Source: Streptomyces sp. NBC_01197
GTDB taxonomy: Bacteria; Actinomycetota; Actinomycetes; Streptomycetales; Streptomycetaceae
Reading direction: 5' to 3'
Length of the DNA stretch: 64,000 nucleotides
Assembly (NCBI RefSeq): GCF_036010505.1
Contig: NZ_CP108569.1
Coordinates: 1,862,001-1,926,000 of the forward strand
The position numbers were made by a program, and so were the translations under genes. How positions within the stretch are numbered: position 1 is the stretch's first letter; the number at the start of each line of letters is the position of its first letter. Shown here piece by piece: positions 16,088 to 25,298 of this stretch. Below the pieces are notes generated by a model. It did not search any database and had not been told where the DNA came from. It worked only from the letters and a program-made list of their open reading frames with translations.

Positions 16088-17778
16088 CAGAACTCCCCAG
16101 AGCGCTCGGTACGAATGCGTTCGAGCACCAGCAGCGACACGGCGCACACCAGCATCAGGATCGTGGACAGCGCCATCGCCTGCCCGTAGTTGAGCTCACC
16201 GGCCCGCCCCAGCAGCCGTGCCACCGCGACCGGCAGCGTCGGGTTGTCCGGCCTGGCGATGAAGGCCGTCGCCCCGAACTCCCCCAGCGACACGGCGAAC
16301 GCGAACCCGGCGGCGACCAGCAGCGCCCGGCGCACCATCGGCAGGTCCACCTCGCGCCAGGCCCGCAGCGGCGATGCGCCGAGGACCGCGGCGGCCTCCC
16401 GCAGCCGCCCGTCCACCGCGCGCAGCACCGGCAGCATCGTCCGTACGACGAACGGCACGCCCACCAGCGCCTGGGCGAGCGGCACCAGGATCCAGGACGA
16501 CCGCAGATCCAGCGGCGGCTTGTCGAGGGTGATCAGGAACCCGAAGCCGACGGTGACCGCGGACACCCCGAGGGGGAGCATCAGCAGAGCGTCGAACCCG
16601 CGCACCAGCCGCCCGGCCCGCCGGGTGAGCGCCGCGGCCGCGAGTCCGCCGACGGCCAGCGCGATCCCGGTCGCGGCCAGGGCGTACCGCACGGAGTTCC
16701 AGATCGCGGCGACCGGCGGGACCAGGAACGTACCGCCGCCGGCCCCCTGCGACTGGAGCGCCCGGTAGAACGTGAAGCCGTATCCCCCGGGGCCGTCCAG
16801 CGAACGCGCGACCAGGACCCCGAGGGGCAGCAGGATCAGTACGGTGATCACCGCGAGCACCCCGCCGACCAGCGTCCACTGCGCCGCGCCCCGCGGACGG
16901 CGTGCCGTCTGCGCCGGGTCCACCAGGCTCAGCGCGGTCTCCCGGCGCCGTACGGTCCAGGCGTGCAGCGCCAGGATCGCTCCTACCGCTGCGAACTGCA
17001 CCAGCGTCAGCACGGCCGCGGTCGGCAGGTCCAGCAGTTCGGCGGTCTCCCGGTAGATCTCCACCTCCAGCGTGGAGAAGGTGGGTCCGCCGAGGATCTG
17101 CACCACGCCGAAGGAGGTGAAGGTGAAGAGGAAGACCATCAGCGCCGCGGCGGCCACCGCGGGCGTCAGCGCGGGCAGGGTCACTCGCCGCCAGGCGGCG
17201 AACCGGGAGGCGCCGAGCACCCGGGCGGCCTCCTCCTGACGCGGGTCGAGCTGCGCCCAGAGGCCGCCCACGGTCCGTACGACCACCGCGTAGTTGAAGA
17301 AGACATGCGCGAGCAGGATCGCCCAGACCGTGGTGTCCAGGCGTACGCCCCACAGCTGGTCGAGCAGCCCGCCGCGGCCGAGCAGCGCGAGGAAGGCGGT
17401 CCCGACGACGACGGTGGGCAGCACGAAGGGCACCGTCGCCACCGCGTGCAGCAGCTGCTTGCACGGGAAATCGAACCGGGCGAAGACATACGCGCCCGGG
17501 AGCGCGATGAGCAGCGTCAGGCCGGTCGACGCGCACGCCTGCCAGCTGGTGAACCACAGGATGTGCAGGATGTCGGGCCGGCTCAGCACGTCGCCGATCC
17601 GCCCGAACTGCCAGCTGCCGTCCGCCTTGAGACCACGGCCGACAATGGCCGTCACCGGGTACGCGAAGAAGACCGCGAAGAACGCGAAGGGCACCGCCAT
17701 CAGCGCGAGCCGCACCGCCGTCCGGCGCCGGGCCGCCCCGGCCGCGGACGGCGGGCCGACCTGCACCGCGGGCACCAT
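16087..17778 (-). CDS. thiP: Thiamine ABC transporter permease (two fused membrane domains)
   Basis: 563 residues from ATG 17778. It has two copies of the binding-protein-dependent permease fold. The coupling loop of the first domain is EAARVLGASRFAAWRRVTLP and of the second is EAAAVLGASPLRAWREVDLP. About 12 membrane segments are visible, starting with ALMAVPFAFFAVFFAYPV. This single-chain arrangement is typical of ThiP and FbpB. The chosen start lies 17 nt past the binding-protein stop; an in-frame GTG at 17832 would overlap that gene. It forms an operon with thiB and thiQ. Confidence 0.86.
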   Translation of the reverse strand: MVPAVQVGPPSAAGAARRRTAVRLALMAVPFAFFAVFFAYPVTAIVGRGLKADGSWQFGRIGDVLSRPDILHILWFTSWQACASTGLTLLIALPGAYVFARFDFPCKQLLHAVATVPFVLPTVVVGTAFLALLGRGGLLDQLWGVRLDTTVWAILLAHVFFNYAVVVRTVGGLWAQLDPRQEEAARVLGASRFAAWRRVTLPALTPAVAAAALMVFLFTFTSFGVVQILGGPTFSTLEVEIYRETAELLDLPTAAVLTLVQFAAVGAILALHAWTVRRRETALSLVDPAQTARRPRGAAQWTLVGGVLAVITVLILLPLGVLVARSLDGPGGYGFTFYRALQSQGAGGGTFLVPPVAAIWNSVRYALAATGIALAVGGLAAAALTRRAGRLVRGFDALLMLPLGVSAVTVGFGFLITLDKPPLDLRSSWILVPLAQALVGVPFVVRTMLPVLRAVDGRLREAAAVLGASPLRAWREVDLPMVRRALLVAAGFAFAVSLGEFGATAFIARPDNPTLPVAVARLLGRAGELNYGQAMALSTILMLVCAVSLLVLERIRTERSGEF

Positions 17779-17795
17779 CCCGGCCTGCTCGGGCG

Positions 17796-18920
17796 CTACT
17801 TCAGGACGATCGAGGACCACGACTTGACCCACTGATCACGGTTCTTGGCGATCGTGCCGGGCGCGACGGTCTCGGGCGCGGTGACCTTCGCGCCGAACTC
17901 CGTGAACACCGCGGGCTCCTTCGCGCCCTTGACCACCGGGTCCACGAACATGTTGAGCGGCATGTCCTCCTGGAACTTCTTGCTGATCAGGAAGTCGATC
18001 AGGGCCTTGCCGCCCGCCTCGTTCCTCGCTCCGTCCAGCAGCCCGGCGAACTCGATCTGCCGGAAGCAGGTGGAGGTGGCGACGCCGGTCGGGGCGGTCT
18101 TCGGCTGCGGCTTGGCGTACAGCACCTCGGCGGGCGGGCTCGACGCGTACGAGACGACGAGCGGCCGGTCGCCCTTGGCCTTCTTGCCACCTGCCGAGCC
18201 GGAGAAGTCGTTGTTGTACGCCTGCTCCCAGCCGTCGTCGACCTTGACGCCGTTGGCTTTGAGCTTCTTCCAGTACGCCTGCCAGCCGTCGCTGCCGTAT
18301 TTCGCGACCGTGCCGAGCATGAAGCCGAGGCCGGGTGAGGAGGTGGCCACGTTCTCGGTGACCAGCAGGTTCTTGTACTGCGGCTTGATCAGGTCGTCGA
18401 AGCTACGGGGCGGGGCGATCTTGTGGTCCGCGAAGTACTTCTTGTCGTAGTTGACGCAGAGATCGCCGCTGTCTATGGGGGTGACCCGGTGCTTCGCCGC
18501 GTCGAGCTGTACCCCGGAGTCGACCTGGTCCAGGCCCTTCGCCTGGTACGGCGTGAAGAGTTCGTTGTCGAGCGCCCGCGACAGCAGGGTGTTGTCCACG
18601 CCGAAGAAGACGTCGCCGCGCGGGGAGCCCTTGCTGAGGATCTCCTGGTTGAGCGCGGCGCCGGCGTCCCCGCTCTTGAGGACGTGGACGGTGTAGCCGG
18701 TTTCCTTCGTGAACTCCTTGAGCACGGCCGGAGAGGCGGCGAACGAGTCGTGGCTGACCAGCGTCACGACCTTGGAGTTCTTGGCACCCGAACCGGAGTC
18801 GCCGGAACCTCCGCAGGCGGCGAGCGTCGAGACGCCCAGCGCGGCCGCCAGCGCGGTGACGGCCAGCTTCCTGGTGGGCAGCGTTCTGCCGGACGTACGC
18901 GCTCGCTTGGTGGTGCTCAC
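17796..18920 (-). CDS. thiB: Thiamine ABC transporter substrate-binding lipoprotein
   Basis: 374 residues of the ThiB/TbpA group, which bind thiamine, TMP and TPP outside the membrane. The signal peptide ends at lipobox STLAAC, Cys36. Family phrases include LVSHDSFAASPAVLKEF, CVNYDKKYF and the SYASSPPAEV ligand loop. The start is GTG at 18920, with AGGAGG 5-6 nt upstream at 18926-18931. It is the first gene of thiBPQ and directly follows a TPP riboswitch, which makes the substrate assignment strong. Confidence 0.9.
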   Translation of the reverse strand: MSTTKRARTSGRTLPTRKLAVTALAAALGVSTLAACGGSGDSGSGAKNSKVVTLVSHDSFAASPAVLKEFTKETGYTVHVLKSGDAGAALNQEILSKGSPRGDVFFGVDNTLLSRALDNELFTPYQAKGLDQVDSGVQLDAAKHRVTPIDSGDLCVNYDKKYFADHKIAPPRSFDDLIKPQYKNLLVTENVATSSPGLGFMLGTVAKYGSDGWQAYWKKLKANGVKVDDGWEQAYNNDFSGSAGGKKAKGDRPLVVSYASSPPAEVLYAKPQPKTAPTGVATSTCFRQIEFAGLLDGARNEAGGKALIDFLISKKFQEDMPLNMFVDPVVKGAKEPAVFTEFGAKVTAPETVAPGTIAKNRDQWVKSWSSIVLK

Positions 18921-18928
18921 TGATTCCT

Positions 18929-18947
18929 CCTGGGATGGACATCCAGG
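18929..18947 (-). promoter_or_regulatory. Small hairpin that can cover the thiB ribosome binding site
   Basis: On the minus strand CCTGGATG, a 2-nt loop and CATCCCAGG can pair with one bulge; the 3' arm runs into the AGGAGG ribosome site of thiB. It sits between the riboswitch and the start codon, so it is a candidate expression platform acting on translation. Confidence 0.45.
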
Positions 18948-18957
18948 AAGAGACGCG

Positions 18958-18985
18958 GCCCTGCCCGCGGGAGAGCGGGCAGGGC
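18958..18985 (-). terminator. 11-bp hairpin between TPP aptamer and thiB
   Basis: GCCCTGCCCGC and GCGGGCAGGGC pair perfectly around a 6-nt loop (18969-18974), 24 nt downstream of the aptamer's conserved 3' end. It could be an intrinsic terminator used by the riboswitch, although no U-run follows, or a spacer helix in a translational switch. Confidence 0.55.
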
Positions 18986-19008
18986 TGAACAGCTTGAGTA
19001 GAGACCGA

Positions 19009-19092
19009 ACTTCCTACCCGGAATGACCCGGGCAAGGTCCAGAGGGTCTGCGGCATGGCCGCACTCTCAGCGCTGTGGCGCTCCCCTGTCGG
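19009..19092 (-). promoter_or_regulatory. TPP (THI-element) riboswitch aptamer
   Basis: Read on the minus strand this gives GACAGGGGAGC, then GCTGAGAGTGCGG, a short P3 helix, CCGCAGACCCTCTGGACC, and CCGGGTCATTCCGGGTAGGA. These are the hallmark blocks of the thiamine pyrophosphate riboswitch: CUGAGA in the pyrimidine-sensing arm and the ACC(C)U..GAACC-like joining with CCGGGUnAU.CCGG in the pyrophosphate arm. It lies about 90 nt upstream of thiB. High TPP should lower transporter expression. Confidence 0.95.
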
Positions 19093-19146
19093 AATATGAA
19101 AATGTGCGGCCCACGTTACACGGGCCCTACCTCTGTGACACGGGCC

Positions 19147-20253
19147 CTACCGCTCAGCGGCCGCCAGCTGCCCGCACGCTCCGTCGATCTCCTGGCCGCG
19201 AGTGTCCCGTACGGTCACGGGGACACCATGGGCGGCGATGGCGGCGACGAACGCCTTCTCGTCCTCCGGCCGTGACGCGGTCCACTTGGAGCCCGGTGTC
19301 GGGTTGAGCGGGATCAGGTTGACATGGACCGGCTTGCCCTTGAGCAGCCGTCCGAGCCGGTCGCCCCGCCAGGCGTGGTCGTTGATGTCGCGGATGAGCG
19401 CGTACTCGATGGAGACCCGGCGGCCGGACTTCGCGGCGTACTCCCAGGCGGCGTCCAGCACCTCACGGACCTTCCACCGGGTGTTCACCGGGACGAGGGT
19501 GTCGCGCAGCTCGTCGTCGGGCGCGTGCAGCGAGACCGCGAGGCGGCACTTGAAGCCCTCGTCGGCGAAGCGCAGCATCGCGGGCACCAGGCCGACCGTG
19601 GAGACGGTGATCCCGCGCTGCGAGAGGCCGAGGCCGTCGGGCTCGGGGTCGGTCAGCCGGCGGATCGAGCCGACCACCCTCTTGTAGTTGGCGAGGGGCT
19701 CACCCATACCCATGAAGACGATGTTGGAGAGCCGCGCGGGCCCGCCGGGCACCTCGCCGTCGCGCAGGGCGCGCATACCGTCGACGATCTGGTGGACGAT
19801 CTCAGCCGTCGACAGATTGCGGTCGAGGCCCGCCTGCCCGGTGGCGCAGAAGGGACAGTTCATGCCGCAGCCGGCCTGCGATGAGATGCACATCGTCACC
19901 CGGTCCGGGTAGCGCATGAGCACCGACTCGACCAGTGTGCCGTCGTGCAGCTTCCAGAGCGTCTTACGGGTCGTGTCGTCGTCACAGCTGATGTGGCGCA
20001 CGACGCTCATCAGGTCGGGGAGCAGCGCCTCCCGCAGCTTCTCGCGCGAGGCGGCCGGGATGTCGGTCCACTCGGCGGGGTCGTGGGCGTACCGCGCGAA
20101 GTAGTGCTGCGACAGCTGCTTGGCGCGGAACGGCTTCTCGCCGGTCCCGGCCACGGCGTCCTTGCGCTCGGCGGGCGTGAGGTCGGCGAGGTGGAGCGGG
20201 GGCTTCTTGGCTCCGCGGGGCGCGACGAAAGTGAGTTCTCCGGGCTTAGGCAT
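19147..20253 (-). CDS. rlmN: 23S rRNA (adenine(2503)-C(2))-methyltransferase / tRNA m2A37 methyltransferase
   Basis: 368 residues. The radical-SAM cluster motif CGMNCPFC gives Cys129, Cys133 and Cys136. A C-terminal catalytic Cys lies in EIDGACGQL. The phrases [21 protein letters not shown] and [10 protein letters not shown] are typical of RlmN. It methylates A2503 of 23S rRNA and A37 of some tRNAs. ATG at 20253. It stands between a cdsA terminator and the thiamine riboswitch region and is probably monocistronic. Confidence 0.95.
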   Translation of the reverse strand: MPKPGELTFVAPRGAKKPPLHLADLTPAERKDAVAGTGEKPFRAKQLSQHYFARYAHDPAEWTDIPAASREKLREALLPDLMSVVRHISCDDDTTRKTLWKLHDGTLVESVLMRYPDRVTMCISSQAGCGMNCPFCATGQAGLDRNLSTAEIVHQIVDGMRALRDGEVPGGPARLSNIVFMGMGEPLANYKRVVGSIRRLTDPEPDGLGLSQRGITVSTVGLVPAMLRFADEGFKCRLAVSLHAPDDELRDTLVPVNTRWKVREVLDAAWEYAAKSGRRVSIEYALIRDINDHAWRGDRLGRLLKGKPVHVNLIPLNPTPGSKWTASRPEDEKAFVAAIAAHGVPVTVRDTRGQEIDGACGQLAAAER

Positions 20254-20273
20254 GGTTCATCCAGTGTCGCAGA

Positions 20274-20323
20274 CACCGGAGGGAGGGTCCGCCGCCCTGT
20301 GGACGACGCCCCTCCCTCCGGTG
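20274..20323 (-). terminator. 14-bp hairpin terminator downstream of cdsA
   Basis: CACCGGAGGGAGGG (20274-20287) pairs perfectly with CCCTCCCTCCGGTG (20310-20323) across a 22-nt loop. It lies 60 nt past the cdsA stop and 21 nt before the rlmN start, so it separates the two genes. Confidence 0.75.
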
Positions 20324-20382
20324 AAGACGCAGGCAGCAGAGCTGTACCTCCGGTCCCGGGAGCCGAGACCCAGGAGCCGGTG

Positions 20383-21483
20383 TCAGGAGCCGACGAACAG
20401 CACCATCAGCAGCCAGACGACGGGTGCGGTGGGCAGCAGGGAGTCCAGCCGGTCCATGATCCCGCCGTGGCCCGGCAGCAGCGTTCCCATGTCCTTGATC
20501 CCGAGATCCCTCTTGATCATGGACTCGCCCAGATCGCCCAGGGTGGCGGTGGCCGCGACGGCGAGGCCGAGCAGAAGACCCTGCCACCACTGCCCGTCGT
20601 CGATCAGGAACTGCATACAGAGGGCGCCCGCCACCATCGCGAAGCTGACCGCCCCGAACAGCCCCTCCCTGGTCTTTCCGGGGCTGATGCGCGGTGCGAG
20701 CTTGTGCTTGCCGAAGCGCCAGCCGATCGCGTACGCCCCGGTGTCGCTGACGACGGTCAGCAGCAGGAACGTGAGCACCCGCCAGGGCCCGTCGTCGGCG
20801 GTCAGCAGCAGTGCCACGAACGTCGCGAGGAACGGCACATAGAACGCGGCGAACACACCCGCCGTGACGTCCCTGAGGTAACCGTCCGGCGACTCGGTCA
20901 TCCGCCAGACCAGGACGGCGAGCGCCGTGAGCGCCATGGCGATCCAGGCGCCCTGGGCCCCGCGCGCGTACCCGGCGACGACCATGGCGGCGCCGCCCAC
21001 CGCGAGCGGCACCAGCGGAGCCTTGATGCCCTTGCGCTCGCTGAGCCGGGAGGTGAGCTCCCAGAGGCCGACGACCACAGCGACCGCGATCACGATGACG
21101 AACGCGGCCTTCCAGATGAAGAGGGAGGCGGCCACCACCACGCCGAGGCCGAGACCGACCCCTATCGCCGACCGCAGATCCCGGCCTGCCTTCTTCTTCT
21201 CGGGAGGCGGCGGGGCTGTCATAGGCTCCTGCGGCATCTCGTCACGGAACGGGGGACCACCCGGGCGAGCGGCCCCCCGTTCTTGGCCGGCACGGCCGTG
21301 CTGGTGACGGCCGCCGTCTTCGGCGTCTCTGCCTGCGTCAGGCACGATGGGCATGGGCCGAGTCTGCTCAACTTCATACTCGCCGTACGCGGGACCCGCC
21401 GGGACAGCGTCCTGGTCGGGGGCGGGTCGCCGTTCCCCGACGGGGTGGCCGCTCTGCGGGGCACCCCAGGAAGAGTCGTTCAT
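20383..21483 (-). CDS. cdsA: Phosphatidate cytidylyltransferase (CDP-diacylglycerol synthase)
   Basis: 366 residues. The first 95 or so are a hydrophilic, Pro-rich cytoplasmic tail. The rest has about 7-8 membrane segments and ends in the CDS signature: GDLGESMIKRDLGIKDMG, then LLPGHGGIMDRLDS. It makes CDP-diacylglycerol from phosphatidate and CTP for phospholipid synthesis. The ATG overlaps the frr stop by 1 nt (TGATG), so the two are translationally coupled. The N-terminal tail is longer than in E. coli CdsA but common in actinobacteria. Confidence 0.95.
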   Translation of the reverse strand: MNDSSWGAPQSGHPVGERRPAPDQDAVPAGPAYGEYEVEQTRPMPIVPDAGRDAEDGGRHQHGRAGQERGAARPGGPPFRDEMPQEPMTAPPPPEKKKAGRDLRSAIGVGLGLGVVVAASLFIWKAAFVIVIAVAVVVGLWELTSRLSERKGIKAPLVPLAVGGAAMVVAGYARGAQGAWIAMALTALAVLVWRMTESPDGYLRDVTAGVFAAFYVPFLATFVALLLTADDGPWRVLTFLLLTVVSDTGAYAIGWRFGKHKLAPRISPGKTREGLFGAVSFAMVAGALCMQFLIDDGQWWQGLLLGLAVAATATLGDLGESMIKRDLGIKDMGTLLPGHGGIMDRLDSLLPTAPVVWLLMVLFVGS

Positions 21484-22040
21484 CAGACCTCGAGCAGCTC
21501 GGCTTCCTTGTGCTTGAGCAACTCGTCCACCTGCGCGACGTACTTCGCGGTGGTGTCGTCGAGCTCCTTCTCGGCACGGCGGCCCTCGTCCTCGCCGACC
21601 TCACCGTCCTTGATCATCTTGTCGATCGTCTCCTTGGCCTTGCGGCGGACGGAGCGGATCGAGATCTTGGAGTCCTCGGCCTTGGTCCTGGCGACCTTGA
21701 TGTACTCCTTGCGGCGCTCACCGGTCAGCTCGGGGAACGTCACCCGGATGATGTTGCCGTCGTTGCTCGGGTTGACGCCGAGGTCCGAGTCGCGGATCGC
21801 CTGCTCGATGTTGCGCAGCGAGGTCTTGTCGAACGGGGTCACCACGGCCATCCTGGCCTCCGGCACGGAGAACGAGGCGAGCTGGTTGATCGGGGTCAGC
21901 GCGCCGTAGTACTCCGCCACGATCTTGTTGAACATCGCCGGGTGCGCACGGCCGGTGCGGATCGCGGCGAAGTCCTCCTTGGCGACGACGACGGCCTTCT
22001 CCATCTTCTCCTCGGCCTCGAGGAGGGTCTCTTCGATCAC
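21483..22040 (-). CDS. frr: Ribosome recycling factor
   Basis: 185 residues from GTG 22040 ([17 protein letters not shown]), the usual length and start for this family. AGGAG lies 6-7 nt upstream; an ATG at 22055 would add five residues. Hallmarks are [35 protein letters not shown] and the C-terminal helix [10 protein letters not shown]. Together with EF-G it splits post-termination ribosomes. It follows pyrH by 175 nt and is coupled to cdsA. Confidence 0.96.
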   Translation of the reverse strand: MIEETLLEAEEKMEKAVVVAKEDFAAIRTGRAHPAMFNKIVAEYYGALTPINQLASFSVPEARMAVVTPFDKTSLRNIEQAIRDSDLGVNPSNDGNIIRVTFPELTGERRKEYIKVARTKAEDSKISIRSVRRKAKETIDKMIKDGEVGEDEGRRAEKELDDTTAKYVAQVDELLKHKEAELLEV

Positions 22041-22215
22041 CACTTGCTCCTGCATGTCTTGAGTGGACCCGCGTTCTCAGGCCCTGGAGTAAACCCGCGT
22101 CTTGCCCTGCACGGTGTCCGACCGGCAGGTTCTTGTCGGTCCTGTTGGCCGCTCGGCCTCTCGGCCTCGTGACCGCGTGGCCCCTTGGCTCTCCTGAGCG
22201 GCCGTCCCCCGGTTC

Positions 22216-22998
22216 TCAGGCCCGGGTGCCCTGGTCGTTCACAAGAGTCCCGATCTTCTCACCCTTGACGGCCCGCGCGATATTGCCCGAAGCCAGCAGC
22301 TCGAAGACGAGGATCGGCAGGCTGTTGTCACGGCAGAGGGTGATGGCGGTCGCGTCGGCGACCTTGAGGTTGCGGTTCAGTACCTCGCTGTACTCCAGCG
22401 CGTCGTACTTCACCGCGTCGGGGTTCTTCTTCGGGTCGGAGTCGTAGACCCCGTCCACCCCGTTCTTGCCCATGAGCAGCGCCTCGGCGTCGATCTCCAG
22501 GGCGCGCTGCGCTGCGGTGGTGTCGGTGGAGAAGTACGGCATGCCCATGCCCGCGCCGAAGATGACGACGCGTCCCTTCTCCAGGTGACGGACCGCGCGC
22601 AGCGGGATGTACGGCTCCGCGACCTGCCCCATGGTGATGGCGGTCTGGACGCGGGAGTCGATCCCCTCCTTCTCCAGGAAGTCCTGGAGGGCAAGGCAGT
22701 TCATGACAGTACCGAGCATGCCCATGTAGTCGGAGCGGGCCCGGTCCATACCGCGCTGCTGGAGCTCGGCGCCGCGGAAGAAGTTGCCGCCGCCGATGAC
22801 GACGGCGATCTCGGCGCCGTCGCGGACGACCGCTGCGATCTCGCGGGCGATGGCGTGCACGACGTCGGGGTCGACACCGAGGCCGCCGCCGCCGGCGAAC
22901 GCCTCACCCGACAGCTTCAGCATGAAGCGGCCGTGCCTCTTGACGTCGCCGGTACTGCCGTCGTCGGTCCTGTCGGCGTTTTTGTCGGCCTGTTCCAT
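22216..22998 (-). CDS. pyrH: UMP kinase
   Basis: 260 residues of the amino-acid-kinase fold: [10 protein letters not shown] near the N terminus, [24 protein letters not shown], and [22 protein letters not shown] substrate segments, ending with [15 protein letters not shown]. It phosphorylates UMP to UDP and is typically a GTP-activated hexamer. The N-terminal 24 residues are an extra hydrophilic tail. ATG at 22998 has GGAGA upstream. A terminator hairpin lies between it and tsf. Confidence 0.96.
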   Translation of the reverse strand: MEQADKNADRTDDGSTGDVKRHGRFMLKLSGEAFAGGGGLGVDPDVVHAIAREIAAVVRDGAEIAVVIGGGNFFRGAELQQRGMDRARSDYMGMLGTVMNCLALQDFLEKEGIDSRVQTAITMGQVAEPYIPLRAVRHLEKGRVVIFGAGMGMPYFSTDTTAAQRALEIDAEALLMGKNGVDGVYDSDPKKNPDAVKYDALEYSEVLNRNLKVADATAITLCRDNSLPILVFELLASGNIARAVKGEKIGTLVNDQGTRA

Positions 22999-23025
22999 GG
23001 AGATCTCCTCGTGCGCATACGAAGA

Positions 23026-23071
23026 AGGCCATTGCCGGGGCTCCTTGCGGTTCCCTGTGCGGCAATGGCCT
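23026..23071. terminator. 12-bp hairpin between tsf and pyrH
   Basis: AGGCCATTGCCG (23026-23037) pairs with CGGCAATGGCCT (23060-23071), with a 22-nt loop. It lies 85 nt past the tsf stop on the minus strand and just before pyrH, marking the end of the rpsB-tsf transcript. Confidence 0.75.
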
Positions 23072-23155
23072 CCTCGTCAGATCTGCGGCCGTCCGGCGCG
23101 GACCCGGGCGGCTGCGTCAGACCCTATCGGGGTCTTCGGTGGATCGTGTACGGAC

Positions 23156-23992
23156 TCAGATGCCGACCTTGATGCGCGAGAAGCGCTTCAGGGTGGCACC
23201 GGCCTCGTCCAGGACCTTCTGGACGGACTTCTTGTTGTCCAGGGCGTAGGGCTGACCCAGGAGGGTGGCGTCCTTGAAGAAGCCGTTGACCCGGCCCTCG
23301 ACGATCTTCGGGAGGGCGGCCTCGGGCTTGCCCTCGGCGCGCGTGGTCTCCTCGGCGACGCGGCGCTCGGCCTCCACGACCTCGGCCGGGACGTCGTCGC
23401 GGTCCAGGTACTTCGGCGCGAAGGCGGCGATGTGCTGCGCGATACCGCGGGCCAGCTCGGCGTCGGCCTTGTCCAGCTCGACCAGGACACCGATCTGCGG
23501 GGGCAGGTCAGGCATGGTGCGGTGCATGTACGAGGTGACGTAGGCGCCCGAGAACTGCGCGAAGCGGTCCAGGACGATCTTCTCGCCGAGGTTGGCGTTG
23601 GCCTCGTCGACGTACGCCTGGACGGTCTTGCCGGCCTCGATCTCGGACGCGAGGAGCGTCGCGATGTCGGCCGGGGAGGTGGCGGCGACGTGAGCGGCGA
23701 GCGCGTTGGCGACGGCCTGGAACTTGTCACCCTTGGCGACGAAGTCCGTCTCGCACTTCAGCTCGACCAGGACACCGGAGGTGTTGTCGTCGGCGATGAG
23801 GGAGACGACGGCGCCGTTCTCGGCGGAGCGGCCCTCGCGCTTGGCGACGCCCTTCTGGCCCTTGATGCGGAGCGCCTCGACGGCCTTGTCGACGCTGCCG
23901 TCGGCCTCGTCGAGCGCCTTCTTGCAGTCCATCATGCCGGCGCCGGTGAGCTCGCGGAGCTTCTTGACGTCAGCGGCGGTGTAGTTCGCCAT
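23156..23992 (-). CDS. tsf: Translation elongation factor Ts
   Basis: 278 residues from ATG 23992 (MANYTAADVKKLRELTGAGM). It has the UBA-like N terminus, the signature TGAGMMDCKKAL and the core block CETDFVAKGDKFQ. It is the GDP/GTP exchange factor for EF-Tu. The longer in-frame reading to 24070 has no family similarity. Downstream of rpsB in the classic rpsB-tsf arrangement. Confidence 0.97.
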   Translation of the reverse strand: MANYTAADVKKLRELTGAGMMDCKKALDEADGSVDKAVEALRIKGQKGVAKREGRSAENGAVVSLIADDNTSGVLVELKCETDFVAKGDKFQAVANALAAHVAATSPADIATLLASEIEAGKTVQAYVDEANANLGEKIVLDRFAQFSGAYVTSYMHRTMPDLPPQIGVLVELDKADAELARGIAQHIAAFAPKYLDRDDVPAEVVEAERRVAEETTRAEGKPEAALPKIVEGRVNGFFKDATLLGQPYALDNKKSVQKVLDEAGATLKRFSRIKVGI

Positions 23993-24036
23993 GATCGTGA
24001 AATTCTCTCTCGAAGTCTGAAAGATCTTACGGGTGA

Positions 24037-24064
24037 ACGGCGGAGGCCCGGAGGCCTCCGCCGT
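24037..24064 (-). terminator. 11-bp hairpin between rpsB and tsf
   Basis: ACGGCGGAGGC (24037-24047) pairs with GCCTCCGCCGT (24054-24064) around a 6-nt loop, 22 nt past the rpsB stop. Probably an attenuator that lowers tsf expression relative to rpsB. Confidence 0.75.
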
Positions 24065-24085
24065 CAACAACCGAACCGGTGAGGG

Positions 24086-25021
24086 TCAGGCCTGCTCGGC
24101 GTCCGCGGCCGGGGCGGCGGGCGCCTCGGCGGCAGGGGCCTCGGCAGCGGGCGTCTCGGCGACCGGAGTCTCGGCGGCGGCCTCGGCGTCAGCGACCTTC
24201 TCGGTCTCGGCAGAGGTCTGGACGACCTCGGCGCCGTCCTTCTTCTCACCGTCGAGCAGGTCACGCTCCCACTCGGCGAGCGGCTCGGAGGCAGCCTTCT
24301 CGCCCGGCTTCTGGTCGCCGGTCGCAGCACCGGAGCGGGCGATGAGGCCCTCGGCGACGGCGTCGGCGATCACGCGGGTGAGCAGGGTGACGGAGCGGAT
24401 CGCGTCGTCGTTGCCCGGGATCTTGTAGTCGACCTCGTCGGGGTCGCAGTTGGTGTCGAGGATCGCGACAACCGGGATGTGGAGCTTGCGCGCCTCACCG
24501 ACGGCGATGTGCTCCTTCTTGGTGTCGACGATCCAGACGGCGCTGGGCACCTTCTGCATCTCGCGGATACCACCGAGGGTCTTCTCCAGCTTGGCCTTCT
24601 CACGCGAGAGGACCAGGAGCTCCTTCTTGGTGAGGCCGGAGGCGGCCACATCCTCGAAGTCGATCTGCTCAAGCTCCTTCAGACGCTGAAGGCGCTTGTA
24701 GACGGTGGAGAAGTTGGTCAGCATGCCGCCGAGCCAACGCTGGTTGACGTAGGGCATGCCCACACGCGTCGCCTGCTCGGCGATCGCTTCCTGGGCCTGC
24801 TTCTTGGTACCCACGAACATGATGGAGCCGCCGTGCGCGACGGTCTCCTTGACGAACTCGTAGGCGCGGTCGATGTACGACAGCGACTGGAGCAGGTCGA
24901 TGATGTAGATGCCGTTGCGCTCCGTGAAGATGAAGCGCTTCATCTTCGGGTTCCAACGACGGGTCTGGTGACCGAAGTGGACGCCGCTTTCCAGCAGCTC
25001 CCGCATCGTGACGACGGCCAT
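24086..25021 (-). CDS. rpsB: 30S ribosomal protein S2
   Basis: 311 residues from ATG 25021 ([20 protein letters not shown]). The S2 core covers about 1-230, with [29 protein letters not shown] and [15 protein letters not shown]. The last 80 residues are an Ala/Glu/Pro-rich tail with [13 protein letters not shown] repeats, usual for Streptomyces S2. AAGGAG lies upstream of the start. First gene of rpsB-tsf. Confidence 0.97.
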   Translation of the reverse strand: MAVVTMRELLESGVHFGHQTRRWNPKMKRFIFTERNGIYIIDLLQSLSYIDRAYEFVKETVAHGGSIMFVGTKKQAQEAIAEQATRVGMPYVNQRWLGGMLTNFSTVYKRLQRLKELEQIDFEDVAASGLTKKELLVLSREKAKLEKTLGGIREMQKVPSAVWIVDTKKEHIAVGEARKLHIPVVAILDTNCDPDEVDYKIPGNDDAIRSVTLLTRVIADAVAEGLIARSGAATGDQKPGEKAASEPLAEWERDLLDGEKKDGAEVVQTSAETEKVADAEAAAETPVAETPAAEAPAAEAPAAPAADAEQA

Positions 25022-25298
25022 GGCCGTACTCCTTGATGTACTCGGTTGTCGCGACCGCAGGATTGCTGTCGCGCCTGACGCCCACACGCGCCGTGCCACA
25101 AGGGACCGAGAGGCGCGTCCATCGACCGCTGAGGGGGTGATGGGGGGCGTGCGAAGTCGACCCGGTGACCCGGATCGCCACCAGAAGTGTACGGGACCCG
25201 GCGGGTGCCGGGTGACGGCGATGTCCACAACCGGCTGGTAGTCCACAGATACCGGCCATGATCCCCGCGAACCCGCGTACTGGGGGACGGTTTCCCTC
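25022..25298. promoter_or_regulatory. Divergent gap between rpsB and the M23-like gene with two DnaA-box-like sites
   Basis: This 277-nt stretch carries the rpsB leader; a TACACT hexamer on the minus strand at 25186-25191 could be a -10 element. ATGTCCACA (25221-25229) and TAGTCCACA (25239-25247) each match the Streptomyces DnaA box TTGTCCACA at 8 of 9 positions, in the same orientation. I saw no tRNA or further gene. Confidence 0.35.

Noticed and set aside
19118..19151. 14-bp direct repeat ACACGGGCCCTACC (19118-19131 and 19138-19151)
   Set aside because: Only two copies, at the end of rlmN; no flanking signs of an attachment site or mobile element.
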